Under the pieces are notes generated by a model, which did no database searches, was not told the DNA's origin, and saw nothing but the letters and a program-made list of their open reading frames with translations. Positions 19,462 to 26,552 of a stretch of 64,000 nucleotides of DNA are shown here, piece by piece. The stretch is from the IMG/VR virus record IMGVR_UViG_3300025769_000077, positions 1 to 64,000 of that record; one strand, written 5' to 3'. Origin of the DNA: a virus. The stretch's first letter is position 1, and the number at the start of each line of letters is the position of its first letter. The position numbers and the translations under genes are program-made.

Positions 19462-19963
19462 AAGTATTCTTGTCTTTACTACCTCTTACTCCCTTAACAG
19501 CTTCTTGTTCTTTGAGCATTTCTTTCTCAACTGTTTTAAGAGCTTGTATAAGAGCAGGTATTTCTCTAATTGACTGTGTTATATTCTTAAGATTACGATC
19601 ATTTATCTCAGCTTCTTGTAAGAACTTAGATACCTTATTTACAGCTGAATGTGCTTCTTTAAGTAATCTAGAAGATACTGTATGGATACGTTCTGTATAG
19701 TATTCCATAGCTTCTTCTACTACTTTATCTATCTTTATATCAACACTTAAGTCTTTTAGAATTTCTTCTTTTCTTTCTTCTCTATCAAGTATATCAGCAT
19801 AAGGACTCTTAGGGTCTTCCATAAAAGCAATAAAGGAAAGCTCGTTATGAGCCTTCCTTTTATCCTTTGTTCTATCTCTATCTACTAGTTTCTTTAGAAC
19901 CTTAATAGATAAAGCTTCTGGAGTTACTGATATTTGATAATCTTTTATCTCGAATAATTGCAT
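19445..19963 (-). CDS. small packaging protein, terminase small subunit candidate
   Basis: A 172-residue, highly charged, mostly helical protein immediately before the large terminase and overlapping it. A short N-terminal part is followed by a basic segment (DRTKDKRKAHNELSF) and long helices (SRLLKEAHSAVNKVSKFLQ, then IPALIQALKTVEKEML). Position and helical makeup suit a terminase small subunit, but I see no clear helix-turn-helix, so the call rests on context. Confidence 0.45.
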   Translation of the reverse strand: MQLFEIKDYQISVTPEALSIKVLKKLVDRDRTKDKRKAHNELSFIAFMEDPKSPYADILDREERKEEILKDLSVDIKIDKVVEEAMEYYTERIHTVSSRLLKEAHSAVNKVSKFLQEAEINDRNLKNITQSIREIPALIQALKTVEKEMLKEQEAVKGVRGSKDKNTFEDGI

Positions 19964-20259
19964 ATTGTTACTCCGTTATCAATCATTACTTGACAAAAAC
20001 TGTCAAATGTTTCTCTAATTCTACCTACTTCACCGTTCTTGAATTTTACATATAGTCCATCCATTGATCCATATTCATAGAAATCAGATACAGTGTTTAA
20101 GTCAAAACAGAAGTTTCCCCAAGTAGTTGGTAAATCAGGATAAGGAGTATCCGGATTAATCATTGATTCTTGTTTGAACTCTCTTATTAATTCATCGTAT
20201 TCCTCATTCTTATGATCTTCTACGATTACTTTTGTGATGAAGAATTTACTATCTGTCAT
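19945..20259 (-). CDS. hypothetical packaging-region protein
   Basis: A 104-residue acidic protein overlapping both neighbours (11 and 19 nt). It contains FCFDLNTVSDFYEYG and YVKFKNGEVGRIRETFDSF, a small alpha/beta fold without known motifs. Operon position before terL is the only hint of role. Confidence 0.45.
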   Translation of the reverse strand: MTDSKFFITKVIVEDHKNEEYDELIREFKQESMINPDTPYPDLPTTWGNFCFDLNTVSDFYEYGSMDGLYVKFKNGEVGRIRETFDSFCQVMIDNGVTICNYSR

Positions 20260-20695
20260 AATATTTCTTTGATCCTTTGTTATGTCCTGGTGCTTTTTGA
20301 GTTAATGGTCCGTTGTAAACTTGATCGTGGTCATGTTGACGACTAATAGCTGAAAGCTTTTCAGCCATTTCTTTTTGCTTTTGCTTAAGATCATCATTTA
20401 AGTAAAAGTCTTCAGGAGCCATTACAGACACCATTTGGTTTTCATCATAGATGTGATACTTTTTACCTTTATAGTTCATCTCAGTTAATCTTCTACATGA
20501 AGCCATAGGTATAGCATACATACCTGGTTTTACATGATTACAATTTTCAGAAGCAAATGCTACTAAAAAGTATTCATTGTCTAAGAACTTATGTCCGTCT
20601 TCTGTTTGTTTTAAAAGAGCTGACTGTGGTAACCATAAACCTGATTCTGTCTTAAGTTCCACTTCTACTGCGAAATAGTTTCTAAATAATTTCAT
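20249..20695 (-). CDS. hypothetical protein, weak co-chaperonin (GroES-like) resemblance
   Basis: A 148-residue protein with a beta-rich first 95 residues (FAVEVELKTESGLWLP, then FLVAFASENCNHVKPGMYAIP, then YDENQMVSVM) and a charged helical tail. The order of strands, a loop with VKPGM, and a late D-E-N-Q-M-V strand loosely recall the GroES barrel used by some phages to help capsid folding. This resemblance is by eye only; an unknown packaging factor is just as likely. Confidence 0.35.
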   Translation of the reverse strand: MKLFRNYFAVEVELKTESGLWLPQSALLKQTEDGHKFLDNEYFLVAFASENCNHVKPGMYAIPMASCRRLTEMNYKGKKYHIYDENQMVSVMAPEDFYLNDDLKQKQKEMAEKLSAISRQHDHDQVYNGPLTQKAPGHNKGSKKYYDR

Positions 20696-20910
20696 TTTAT
20701 AAAATTTTTTAAGTTTTTACGTATTCTAAATAATCCAATTTGAGGAATTCTAACTACATTATGTGTATCCTCATCTTCTTTTTTAAATTCTGAGAACTTC
20801 TCTCTCATCATCTTGAAATATAAACTTATCAATTCATCAACTTGACTTAGTATTAAACCTTCTTTATCTGCTACTATCTTTGCTATTTTTCTTACTTTTT
20901 TGGTTAACAT
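20692..20910 (-). CDS. small HU/IHF-like DNA-binding protein
   Basis: A 72-residue basic protein with the outline of an HU/IHF subunit. An N-terminal helix pair (KVRKIAKIVADKEGLILSQVDELISLYFKMM) is followed by a strand and turn (VVRIPQIGLFRIRKNLKNF) like the I-P-x-x-G-x-F-x-x-R strand of HU proteins. It lacks the long C-terminal arm-plus-helix of a full 90-residue HU, so it is short for the family. Phages with such genes may use them for DNA bending during packaging or transcription. Confidence 0.5.
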   Translation of the reverse strand: MLTKKVRKIAKIVADKEGLILSQVDELISLYFKMMREKFSEFKKEDEDTHNVVRIPQIGLFRIRKNLKNFIK

Positions 20911-20930
20911 TCATGCAACATTTATCTGGT

Positions 20931-21314
20931 TCACACTTTACCGGTCTCACTTCGCACCATTTTGAAGTTGAAGCTGAGTTTGAAAGTTTCTTCATTTGGA
21001 TATATTAGAAGATCTGTTTTTACTTTATTGTTTAATATAAACCCTTTATTTCTAAGGGATGTTAATGTGTTATTCAACGTAGCCTTTTTAATCTGTAGAT
21101 AAGAAGATATATCTTCCTTAACTTCCGGAGTAAAGACTAACCTCCATCTTAAATCCTCACTAGTTACTTCATTTTTGATAAGATAAGCTTGATAGTTTAA
21201 ATCTGCTAAAACCTTATATTCTATTTCAGTCAATCGATGCTTTTTATCCAGTATAGCATAATACGCTTGGAACATATCACGATCTGTAATATTTGATATA
21301 TCAAAGTTTTTCAT
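20931..21314 (-). CDS. winged-helix regulator, second of a pair
   Basis: A 127-residue protein with a helical N-terminus (DRDMFQAYYAILDKKHRLTEIEYKVLADLN) and a clear winged-helix segment near residues 65-105: EVKEDISSYLQIKKATLNNTLTSLRNKGFI followed by a wing. It overlaps the preceding winged-helix gene by 14 nt and is transcribed with it behind the tandem operator at 21566-21606. Probably a transcription regulator of the late genes or of the pair itself. Confidence 0.6.
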   Translation of the reverse strand: MKNFDISNITDRDMFQAYYAILDKKHRLTEIEYKVLADLNYQAYLIKNEVTSEDLRWRLVFTPEVKEDISSYLQIKKATLNNTLTSLRNKGFILNNKVKTDLLIYPNEETFKLSFNFKMVRSETGKV

Positions 21315-21540
21315 ATAATTCTTCGTTTATGTTATACTTACCTCTCACAGATGTTTTAATCAATATATTGCTTTCTTCAAAGAACTTCATAAAACGAAAG
21401 AAGCTGGCTTCTGATATGTTTAACTCTCTCATTACCTCTTCTTTAGCTTCTCTATTTGAATACCACACCATTCTATTTGATGTCCGTATTATGTATTTTA
21501 AGAAACCAGCTTTTGTTTCGTTTAGTGTATCTAGTAACAT
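21301..21540 (-). CDS. small winged-helix DNA-binding protein, first of a pair
   Basis: A 79-residue protein that is almost entirely a winged helix: AKEEVMRELNISEASFFRFMKFFEESNILIKTSVRGKYNIN. The central NISEASFFRFM is the probable recognition helix and RGKYNINE the wing. Its ATG lies about 20 nt after TATCTTTG, and two 19-nt direct repeats sit just upstream of that promoter, so autoregulation is likely. It starts the minus-strand operon leading into packaging genes. Confidence 0.6.
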   Translation of the reverse strand: MLLDTLNETKAGFLKYIIRTSNRMVWYSNREAKEEVMRELNISEASFFRFMKFFEESNILIKTSVRGKYNINEELYEKL

Positions 21541-21558
21541 CCTGGCGATTTAATAGTA

Positions 21559-21566
21559 CAAAGATA
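21559..21566 (-). promoter_or_regulatory. promoter TATCTTTG for the winged-helix pair
   Basis: Minus-strand TATCTTTGTACTAT matches the Bacteroidota -7 element and shares its TTTGTACTAT continuation with 9357. It is followed by an approximately 15-nt leader to the ATG at 21540. Confidence 0.65.
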
Positions 21567-21606
21567 GTATTACTCTCAATATATGCAAGTATTACTCTCA
21601 ATATAT
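21566..21606. repeat. two 19-bp direct repeats, probable operator
   Basis: AGTATTACTCTCAATATAT occurs at 21566-21584 and again, identical, at 21588-21606, a 22-bp period (about two helical turns). The first copy touches the -7 element and the second covers the spacer and -33 region of the winged-helix promoter. Placement and period suggest a repressor or activator site bound on one face of the DNA. Confidence 0.65.
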
Positions 21607-21686
21607 TTCAAAAAATAACCCAGGTGGTATTCCTGGGTTAAAATCTTAAGATAGCGAATCTTGTCAGATTAAAGATGTCATCTTCA

Positions 21687-22166
21687 CTACAAATATAATT
21701 TATCTATTACTTCTTCAATAGGTAAACTTTCAAAATGTTTAATCTTTTTCTTTTCTATTTCCTTCATTTTAGCAGTATCTTGTAGTTCATCATATTTTGA
21801 TTGTAATGCTTCATTGTATCTTTCAGCACCTGTTGAACCGGTATAAAGAGTAATATTAGGAGGTTGATTGAATTCTTCAAGAATTCTTCTCATCTCTTCT
21901 ATATCTAAGTCTGTATATGTACTTTGATTACTCATTTGTTGTAATATTCCGCTTCCTGTTTGGATTTGAAAGTTAGTATCGTTTGTGGTAGATTTTCGAT
22001 CCCATAATATCTGTACAGGAGCGTCACCAATCACATCACTTCCTCCCATATATCTTTGGGACCAATTGTTATCATGACCACTACCTCTTACTATTTGTTG
22101 TCCTATTTGTCTATCTTCAATAACAGGATCTATTATTGATCTCCATACTTCTTCTAATTCACTCAT
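21687..22166 (-). CDS. hypothetical minus-strand protein
   Basis: A 159-residue acidic protein of unknown function. The first 90 residues are polar and Gly/Gln/Ser-rich (IVRGSGHDNNWSQRYMGGSDVIG); the C-terminal 60 are charged helices (YNEALQSKYDELQDTAKMKEIEKKKIKHFE). It lies downstream of a structured gene-free segment with its own promoter and terminator, so it may be read only when that terminator is passed. Confidence 0.5.
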   Translation of the reverse strand: MSELEEVWRSIIDPVIEDRQIGQQIVRGSGHDNNWSQRYMGGSDVIGDAPVQILWDRKSTTNDTNFQIQTGSGILQQMSNQSTYTDLDIEEMRRILEEFNQPPNITLYTGSTGAERYNEALQSKYDELQDTAKMKEIEKKKIKHFESLPIEEVIDKLYL

Positions 22167-22175
22167 TTTACTTTA

Positions 22176-22205
22176 ATTAAAAAGGACTCTTGGTTTAGAG
22201 TCCTT
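22176..22205 (-). terminator. hairpin terminator/attenuator before the 159-residue gene
   Basis: AAGGACTC (22182-22189) pairs with GAGTCCTT (22198-22205), an 8-bp stem with an 8-nt loop. On the minus strand it is followed by TTTTT. It lies between the promoter at 22250 and the ATG at 22166, so it could stop or attenuate transcription into the gene. Confidence 0.7.
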
Positions 22206-22571
22206 GTTGAGATTTCTTAATTGGTAGGATGTTCCCTTCTGGAACAATACAAATATATGAATAATATTTATATACTTACAAATATTTTCTTAATTATTTA
22301 CTATTTAGATATAAAAGTTTCTACCTACGGATTAGGGTATTTTTGAAACTAAGAAGATGAACGAGGTTATTGCTATTTGTAAGCTGGTTATGTAGACCAT
22401 ATCTTTCGACTTAGGTCTTGGTTATCTAAAGTCGGGTTCCACCAATTACACTACGCTGAGTACCGACTCACTTACTTATTCACAATATTTTAATCATGCT
22501 TCTCATGGATGCTTGAGAAATCTCGTTTCCTACCAAACCAAACGCATTAAGAAGTCATGAACCATCTGTTC
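22206..22571 (-). ncRNA. candidate structured non-coding RNA (about 365 nt)
   Basis: No plausible gene on either strand. The minus-strand promoter TATATTTG at 22577-22584 would start a transcript near 22571; the hairpin at 22176-22205 would end it. Paired segments include CGACTTAG (22407-22414) with CTAAAGTCG (22426-22434), AGACC (22394-22398) with GGTCT (22414-22418), TTCTCA with TGAGAA near 22500-22519, and AGTTTC with GAAACT near 22318-22352. The first two pairs interleave, so they form a pseudoknot or are alternatives. Function unknown. A second promoter (22250-22257) lies inside the segment. Confidence 0.45.
22250..22257 (-). promoter_or_regulatory. -7 element TATATTTG inside the gene-free segment
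   Basis: Minus-strand TATATTTG followed by TATTGTTCC. Transcripts would begin about 80 nt before the 159-residue gene and meet first a GTTCC-agaa-GGGAAC hairpin and then the terminator at 22176-22205. Confidence 0.5.
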
Positions 22572-22576
22572 GGGTA

Positions 22577-22584
22577 CAAATATA
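22577..22584 (-). promoter_or_regulatory. -7 element TATATTTG at the head of the gene-free segment
   Basis: Minus-strand TATATTTGTACCC immediately after the stop of the 68-residue gene. With no start codon for a real gene in the next 400 nt, its likely product is the structured RNA of 22571-22206. Confidence 0.5.
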
Positions 22585-22586
22585 CT

Positions 22587-22793
22587 TTAAAAGAAGACTT
22601 TGTAAAGAACTCTTTTTAAAAAGTTTTTACTGTATTTGTAAGTCATTGACTTAAAGTAATATAATGCATCTTTTTCTTTTACAAAAAACTTAAATTCTTT
22701 TCCTTTAACTTCAACTAAATAATTGTAATCAGTGTTCTTTCTTGTCTTATCAAATAAAGACACTAAGTTTTCTTTTTTAATTAATTTACTCAT
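22587..22793 (-). CDS. small basic hypothetical protein
   Basis: A 68-residue lysine- and aromatic-rich protein (KEFKFFVKEKDALYYFKSM, then YSKNFLKRVLYKVFF). It overlaps the end of the upstream 372-residue gene by 4 nt (ATGA type), so it is translationally coupled. No family recognised. Confidence 0.5.
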   Translation of the reverse strand: MSKLIKKENLVSLFDKTRKNTDYNYLVEVKGKEFKFFVKEKDALYYFKSMTYKYSKNFLKRVLYKVFF

Positions 22794-23908
22794 TTTACTC
22801 TTTCTTCTATTCCTGAAAATCTTAAATTAACTAGTGTATTATTCACATCTGTTTCAGCAGTAAAATAAAGAACTTCTTTACTTTTTAATACAAATGGTTG
22901 TGAAGGAGAAATGTCAAAACTACTTTCTACTGATGAATCTATATCAAATCTACATATTTCATAATATGTATTAGTAACTCTAGAATAAGTCCATCCTTTT
23001 ATTGTTACAAAAGGTGAATTACCTCCTGATATTTTACGAACATTAATACATAACCAATCAGCTAGAAAGTTATGATTGATTTGAGTATGAAAAATAGCTT
23101 GTTGTGTTACTCCATTTCCATTTGGTATATCTGCTTGAATACCAAATGTAGTACTAGTAGCTGATATAATACCATCATTTGCTTTTAAAGAACCACTTGA
23201 TAATACATTCATTCTATTTATTCCTAACCATGTATTGTCTGTTGCAACTGGAGTTGTACCGTTTAAATTAACAACTTCTTCTTGTACTAAGAAATCTTCT
23301 CCTATACCTATAATATAAACTTGATTAGCTCCTGTACCTGCTAATGTATCATTTGTAGAAGTAGATACAATATTAAGTGTTTCAGCAGTTGTCATTATAT
23401 TAAATGTACCACCAAAATGCGAAATTATTTCTTGTGAACCTGAATCTATATCTGGATTATAACCCCATTTACTCCAAGTTTTTCTACCTTGTCTTTTACC
23501 CATAGCTACTTCATATTTATATTCAGTAGGTCTTACAACAGTAGTATCATAATTTTCAGCTAATGTTTCATTAATAGGAGTTGTTAACTGACCAAATATA
23601 CCATGAGTAGTAGATATTCTTAAATAAGTTTGATCTGTTGAATCATTTACAAATCTTACTCTAAAGTATCTATTTCCTACAGTTAGCACATGAGGAGGAT
23701 TTATTCTAGAAGGATCGTAGTTAAAAGATAAAGATGTATCCCAATTGATTCTATTATGTGAGAATTCAAAGTAGTAAGTACCTATTTGATCTGTAACTAC
23801 ATGAATCATTACATCCGGATAAGGATTCAACTCTGCTGATCCTACAAACTCTTTATTAGCTTCTAATGGAATATTTGTAGAATTAGCAATAGATAGTAAA
23901 TTTTCCAT
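22790..23908 (-). CDS. probable virion beta-structure protein
   Basis: A 372-residue, Ser/Thr/Asn-rich, beta-dominated protein without catalytic motifs. Segments such as GTYYFEFSHNRINWDTSLSF (residues 42-61), NRYFRVRFVNDSTDQTYLRI (near 80) and a repetitive C-terminus (FVLKSKEVLYFTAE, then LVNLRFSG) look like a trimeric or decorating surface protein. Its own promoter (TATTTTTG) lies 4 nt before the ATG. It belongs with the late genes by strand. Confidence 0.5.
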   Translation of the reverse strand: MENLLSIANSTNIPLEANKEFVGSAELNPYPDVMIHVVTDQIGTYYFEFSHNRINWDTSLSFNYDPSRINPPHVLTVGNRYFRVRFVNDSTDQTYLRISTTHGIFGQLTTPINETLAENYDTTVVRPTEYKYEVAMGKRQGRKTWSKWGYNPDIDSGSQEIISHFGGTFNIMTTAETLNIVSTSTNDTLAGTGANQVYIIGIGEDFLVQEEVVNLNGTTPVATDNTWLGINRMNVLSSGSLKANDGIISATSTTFGIQADIPNGNGVTQQAIFHTQINHNFLADWLCINVRKISGGNSPFVTIKGWTYSRVTNTYYEICRFDIDSSVESSFDISPSQPFVLKSKEVLYFTAETDVNNTLVNLRFSGIEERVK

Positions 23909-23912
23909 AGAA

Positions 23913-23920
23913 CAAAAATA
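23913..23920 (-). promoter_or_regulatory. -7 element TATTTTTG, near-leaderless promoter
   Basis: Minus-strand TATTTTTG, then TTCT, then ATG (23908). Spacing is identical to the sites at 7560, 9357 and 17231. Confidence 0.6.
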
Positions 23921-24505
23921 CTACTTTATTTGTCTACCTATAATATCATACACCGGTACATAAGCAACATTGGGTTTAAAATAAGCAACATATGGAAAGT
24001 ATTCTCTATCACTATTGAAATCTATTTGTAAAATCCTATAATATCCTGATTCTTTTAGATCATATTGATATTCTCTTCTCACAAGTGAGTTACCATGAGC
24101 TTGTACAGAATCAACTCTTATACCTGGATATTTTTCTATTACAAAATGAGATGCATTAATTTCTACTTCAGTAACCCAATAAAATGTAGAATCTTCTATA
24201 TAATACTCAGACATAACTACCGGTAATACATTACATTCATTGTTTTCAAAGTTTATTCTTGTACATCCTGATTTGACAGTAATACTCTCTATGAGAGAAT
24301 CTGATTCATATACATAGATAGAACCTACATTTAAGTTATCATATTTCTTAGATGAGTTTAAGAAATGAATAACTACATGTGAGACATCTTTAGATGAAAA
24401 TACAGTTACTTTCTTACATTTAAATTCAACTGTTATAGTTGATTCACATCCTGCTGATAGAAACAAAGGAATGAAAAGGAATAAGGTTGTTAATATGTGT
24501 CTCAT
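23921..24505 (-). CDS. predicted phage lipoprotein
   Basis: A 194-residue protein with a classic lipoprotein signal: Arg-His after the Met, a hydrophobic core LTTLFLFIPLF, and a lipobox LSAGC with Cys at residue 19. The mature part is beta-rich and ends in VPVYDIIGRQIK, which recalls C-terminal sorting or Ig-like ends of Bacteroidota surface proteins. It starts the minus-strand block at the divergent junction, so it may be expressed early. Phage lipoproteins often block superinfection or aid lysis; neither is shown here. Confidence 0.55.
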   Translation of the reverse strand: MRHILTTLFLFIPLFLSAGCESTITVEFKCKKVTVFSSKDVSHVVIHFLNSSKKYDNLNVGSIYVYESDSLIESITVKSGCTRINFENNECNVLPVVMSEYYIEDSTFYWVTEVEINASHFVIEKYPGIRVDSVQAHGNSLVRREYQYDLKESGYYRILQIDFNSDREYFPYVAYFKPNVAYVPVYDIIGRQIK

Positions 24506-24668
24506 GTACTGATATATACAACAATAAGGCTATTTTCAAAAATTTTTTATTTTTTTGAATTCGATCTGTATTGTCATGCGTGGGTACTATCTTATTAAAC
24601 ACCCCCAGCTCGACGTTGCCGAACGGCATACCGCCACGGTAATCTTAAACGTATCTAAAAAAAGTAAA

Positions 24669-25010
24669 ATGGATTTATTCAAAGAAATCGGAATCGACGC
24701 GGAAAAAGCACAAGCAGTAGTCTTAACTAAAGCTGAAGAGCTTAAAAAGATTGAAGTAGGAAACGAAATCGTTTCACGCATTACATCTGTTGCACCAATG
24801 CGTCCTGCGAAAGACGGTCGCAGTATCACACGTGCAAAGTGTGTATTTGACGGAATCAACTTCGACTTCGTAATTGACGGTGCTGCGAAAGAGAACAGAG
24901 ACCTCATCGGTGAAAACATTCGCTTAACTTTTCGTGGTATTTCAGACGCTGTTGTTAAGCAAGACGGAACCACTCAAAAGTATGCACGTTGGTCACATGA
25001 GTTTGCGTAG
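24669..25010 (+). CDS. compositionally distinct small protein at the divergent junction
   Basis: 113 residues from the ATG at 24669, which follows an A-rich leader; the longer open frame from 24555 has an unlikely Arg/Gly start. The body is beta-rich (NEIVSRITSVAPMRPA, then AKCVFDGINFDFVIDG, then NIRLTFRGISDAVVKQDG) with a short N-terminal helix, somewhat like a small OB or SH3 barrel. Codons are distinctly richer in G and C than those of every plus-strand neighbour. It is the first plus-strand gene and is followed at once by a strong terminator, so it is probably an abundant early product. Function unknown. Confidence 0.65.
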   Translation: MDLFKEIGIDAEKAQAVVLTKAEELKKIEVGNEIVSRITSVAPMRPAKDGRSITRAKCVFDGINFDFVIDGAAKENRDLIGENIRLTFRGISDAVVKQDGTTQKYARWSHEFA

Positions 25011-25014
25011 AATC

Positions 25015-25040
25015 AAAGGGACTTCGGTCCCTTTTCTTCT
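25015..25040 (+). terminator. intrinsic terminator with UUCG tetraloop
   Basis: AAAGGGAC-TTCG-GTCCCTTT (25015-25034) forms a perfect 8-bp stem with an exceptionally stable loop, followed by TTC. It closes the 113-residue gene. Confidence 0.85.
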
Positions 25041-25044
25041 CGAA

Positions 25045-25195
25045 GCCGCGTAGCGGCATTCTACACTCATACGTTTCAACTCAGTTACGTTACGTTTCGT
25101 TTCCGTTTCTTTCAATTAATTACTTAATTGTCGCATATAAGTTGATAGTGATGTAGATAGACCTTCGGTCTAGCACCTACCACACCACATCAATC
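25045..25195 (+). other. leader region with several hairpins
   Basis: GCCGC-gta-GCGGC (25045-25057), TAGACC-ttc-GGTCTA (25158-25172) and an outer TGATGT (25149-25154) with ACATCA (25187-25192) are visible, separated by a T/C-rich stretch with repeated CGTTT. Composition stays GC-rich to about 25180. It may be the leader of the next small genes or part of the transferred segment that brought the 113-residue gene. Confidence 0.35.
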
Positions 25196-25236
25196 ACATT
25201 TCAATCTCTTGTCAAATAAAAATAACGTTATAAATC

Positions 25237-25341
25237 ATGACGAAAAGAGAATTAACATATAATCTTAAATTGTATACATTTATTCTATTTATTCTATGTT
25301 TCATCATAGGATTTATAGTAGGATTAGTAACTCATTCATAA
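25237..25341 (+). CDS. 34-residue single-span membrane peptide
   Basis: ATG at 25237 after an AT-rich leader. MTKRELTYNLKLY is followed by a hydrophobic stretch (FILFILCFIIGFIVGLV) long enough for one membrane span and a short tail THS. The Lys/Arg-rich start predicts cytoplasmic N-terminus. Small phage membrane peptides can act in lysis inhibition or exclusion; no homology is claimed. Confidence 0.45.
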   Translation: MTKRELTYNLKLYTFILFILCFIIGFIVGLVTHS

Positions 25342-25359
25342 AAAATAAATAACAAACAA

Positions 25360-25674
25360 ATGAAAGTATTTGCATTAAATCTACAAGGTTCCTATTCAGA
25401 TGTATTTGGATGGGATAATGGTATCAATGGTACAATTGGTGCAGAAATATCATTTCAACAAGCTCTTGATGAGAACGAGAGCTTGATGGAATATAACAGT
25501 GATTCATATGGATTACCTGATACTCCTGAACAAGGAGTTTACTTTAACCTTTACGAAGGTCAAGGTAAACGTAATGGTAGTGGTTACGTGATAGCACGTA
25601 ACATTACTGAAGCTAAATCATTATTAGCTGAATTTGAAGAAGAATTCAATGAACAACATGTCATTGAATATTAA
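25360..25674 (+). CDS. hypothetical acidic protein
   Basis: A 104-residue protein preceded by an A-rich leader (ATAACAAACAAATG). It reads like a compact alpha/beta domain with GEISFQ-type turns and an acidic C-terminal helix (EAKSLLAEFEEEFNEQH). Codons follow the local AT-rich norm. A terminator follows. No family recognised. Confidence 0.55.
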   Translation: MKVFALNLQGSYSDVFGWDNGINGTIGAEISFQQALDENESLMEYNSDSYGLPDTPEQGVYFNLYEGQGKRNGSGYVIARNITEAKSLLAEFEEEFNEQHVIEY

Positions 25675-25688
25675 ATTGTAACAAATCA

Positions 25689-25750
25689 AAGCTCCTAAGT
25701 ATGGTTTATCCTACTAACACAACTAGCGGACTTAGGAGTTTACTTTTTTG
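25689..25750 (+). terminator. long-loop hairpin with T tract
   Basis: CTCCTAAGT (25692-25700) pairs with ACTTAGGAG (25730-25738), extendable by an A/T pair at each side, across a 29-nt loop, then ACTTTTTTG. It ends the 104-residue gene and precedes the large gene-free segment. Confidence 0.6.
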
Positions 25751-25753
25751 TCG

Positions 25754-26480
25754 TATTGAGAGACAACTCAATAATAAACCGGTGTCCGAACAAACTAAAG
25801 ACATTAAACTATGGTGGTAAACTCAGCTGGAGAGCGAGCAAGCAAAACTCATTAACTTACCAATTCTAACAGCTATTTATAGTCATCCGAAGGTAGTAGG
25901 GTACGTTGAAAAGGATATACGTACATAGTAAGTTTTTTATTAACCGCTGTAAACCTGTAAGCAATCTAACAATGTGAAGTCAGGTCTCACAAATTATGTA
26001 CTATCAAATCTGAGTACAGACCAATTCTCAGTAAACTGAATACTCAAGGAGATTCAGTTTTAAAGGTCAACAGCTTATCCTAGTTAAACGGCTGAACCAA
26101 GTACTAGGTATTTATCCATTCAATATGCTATCTGTTAGGTGTATTGTCTTATTAACGCGCTTGCTGACGAGTAAGTGTAGCAGACATAGTAGTACAGTAC
26201 TATGAAACTTAAATTAAACAACAAATGATATCTGTACAATATCATAAACGGCAGGGATGTCCATAATATCGTTCTCCATAGGGTTTTGGATATTTAATTA
26301 ACAGGTAAGCGACAATACCTTTAGTCGTGTACGTCAACCGGTCTAACGGTACAATCAGGGTAAGCAGTCCTGTATGAAGGTTAATACATTGTATTTTAAG
26401 ATAAAAGACCTTTGAAGTAAGGTACAAAACATCCCTTACAAAGACAGGGCATCATCAACAATGGTGTCCTTCTTTAATGC
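25754..26480 (+). ncRNA. candidate ornate large non-coding RNA (about 720 nt)
   Basis: About 800 nt between two plus-strand genes hold no credible open frame on either strand but many helices: TATTGAG/CTCAATA (25754-25773), GTACGT/ACGTAC near 25901-25924, AAACTGAAT/ATTCAGTTT (26034-26059), CATAGTA/TACTATG near 26186-26203, ATGATAT/ATATCAT near 26225-26245, AGGTA/TACCT near 26303-26320, and a long-range AGGGATGT (26253-26260) with ACATCCCT (26429-26436). CAGC/GCTG (26071, 26091) interleaves with CCTAGT/ACTAGG (26079, 26103), and CGAC in the AGGTA/TACCT loop pairs with GTCG just downstream; both are pseudoknot arrangements. The 3' end is a terminator-like GGGCATCAT-caaca-ATGGTGTCC (26447-26469) then TTCTTT. 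Size and style recall the ornate large RNAs (GOLLD, ROOL) of phages. Confidence 0.5.
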
Positions 26481-26552
26481 AGCAATATCAAGTCACAAGC
26501 CTTGTTGAGAAATGCAGAGTGGAGTAAATAACATTTAAAAACAAACAAAATT

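Noticed and set aside
21566-21606. Start of a CRISPR array
   Set aside because: Only two 19-bp copies with a 3-bp gap; no spacers. Better explained as an operator. No other arrays were seen.
22394-22470. tRNA on the minus strand (D-loop-like GTGTAATTGGT)
   Set aside because: The surrounding bases do not form an acceptor stem or T arm; the strong pairs are CGACTTAG/CTAAAGTCG and AGACC/GGTCT, which do not fit a cloverleaf.
24555-24668. 38 extra N-terminal codons for the 113-residue early protein
   Set aside because: The leader before 24669 is A-rich as for other starts, and the extension (for example VAERHTATVILNVSKKSK) looks non-globular and out of character.
26242-26427. 61-codon minus-strand frame inside the gene-free segment
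   Set aside because: Opposite to all neighbours, no leader, low-complexity composition and overlaps predicted RNA helices.
25754-26480. Group I intron
   Set aside because: A phrase like AAGATAAAAGACC near 26399 recalls the intron S element, but no matching R element or guanosine-binding site was found, and no split gene flanks it.
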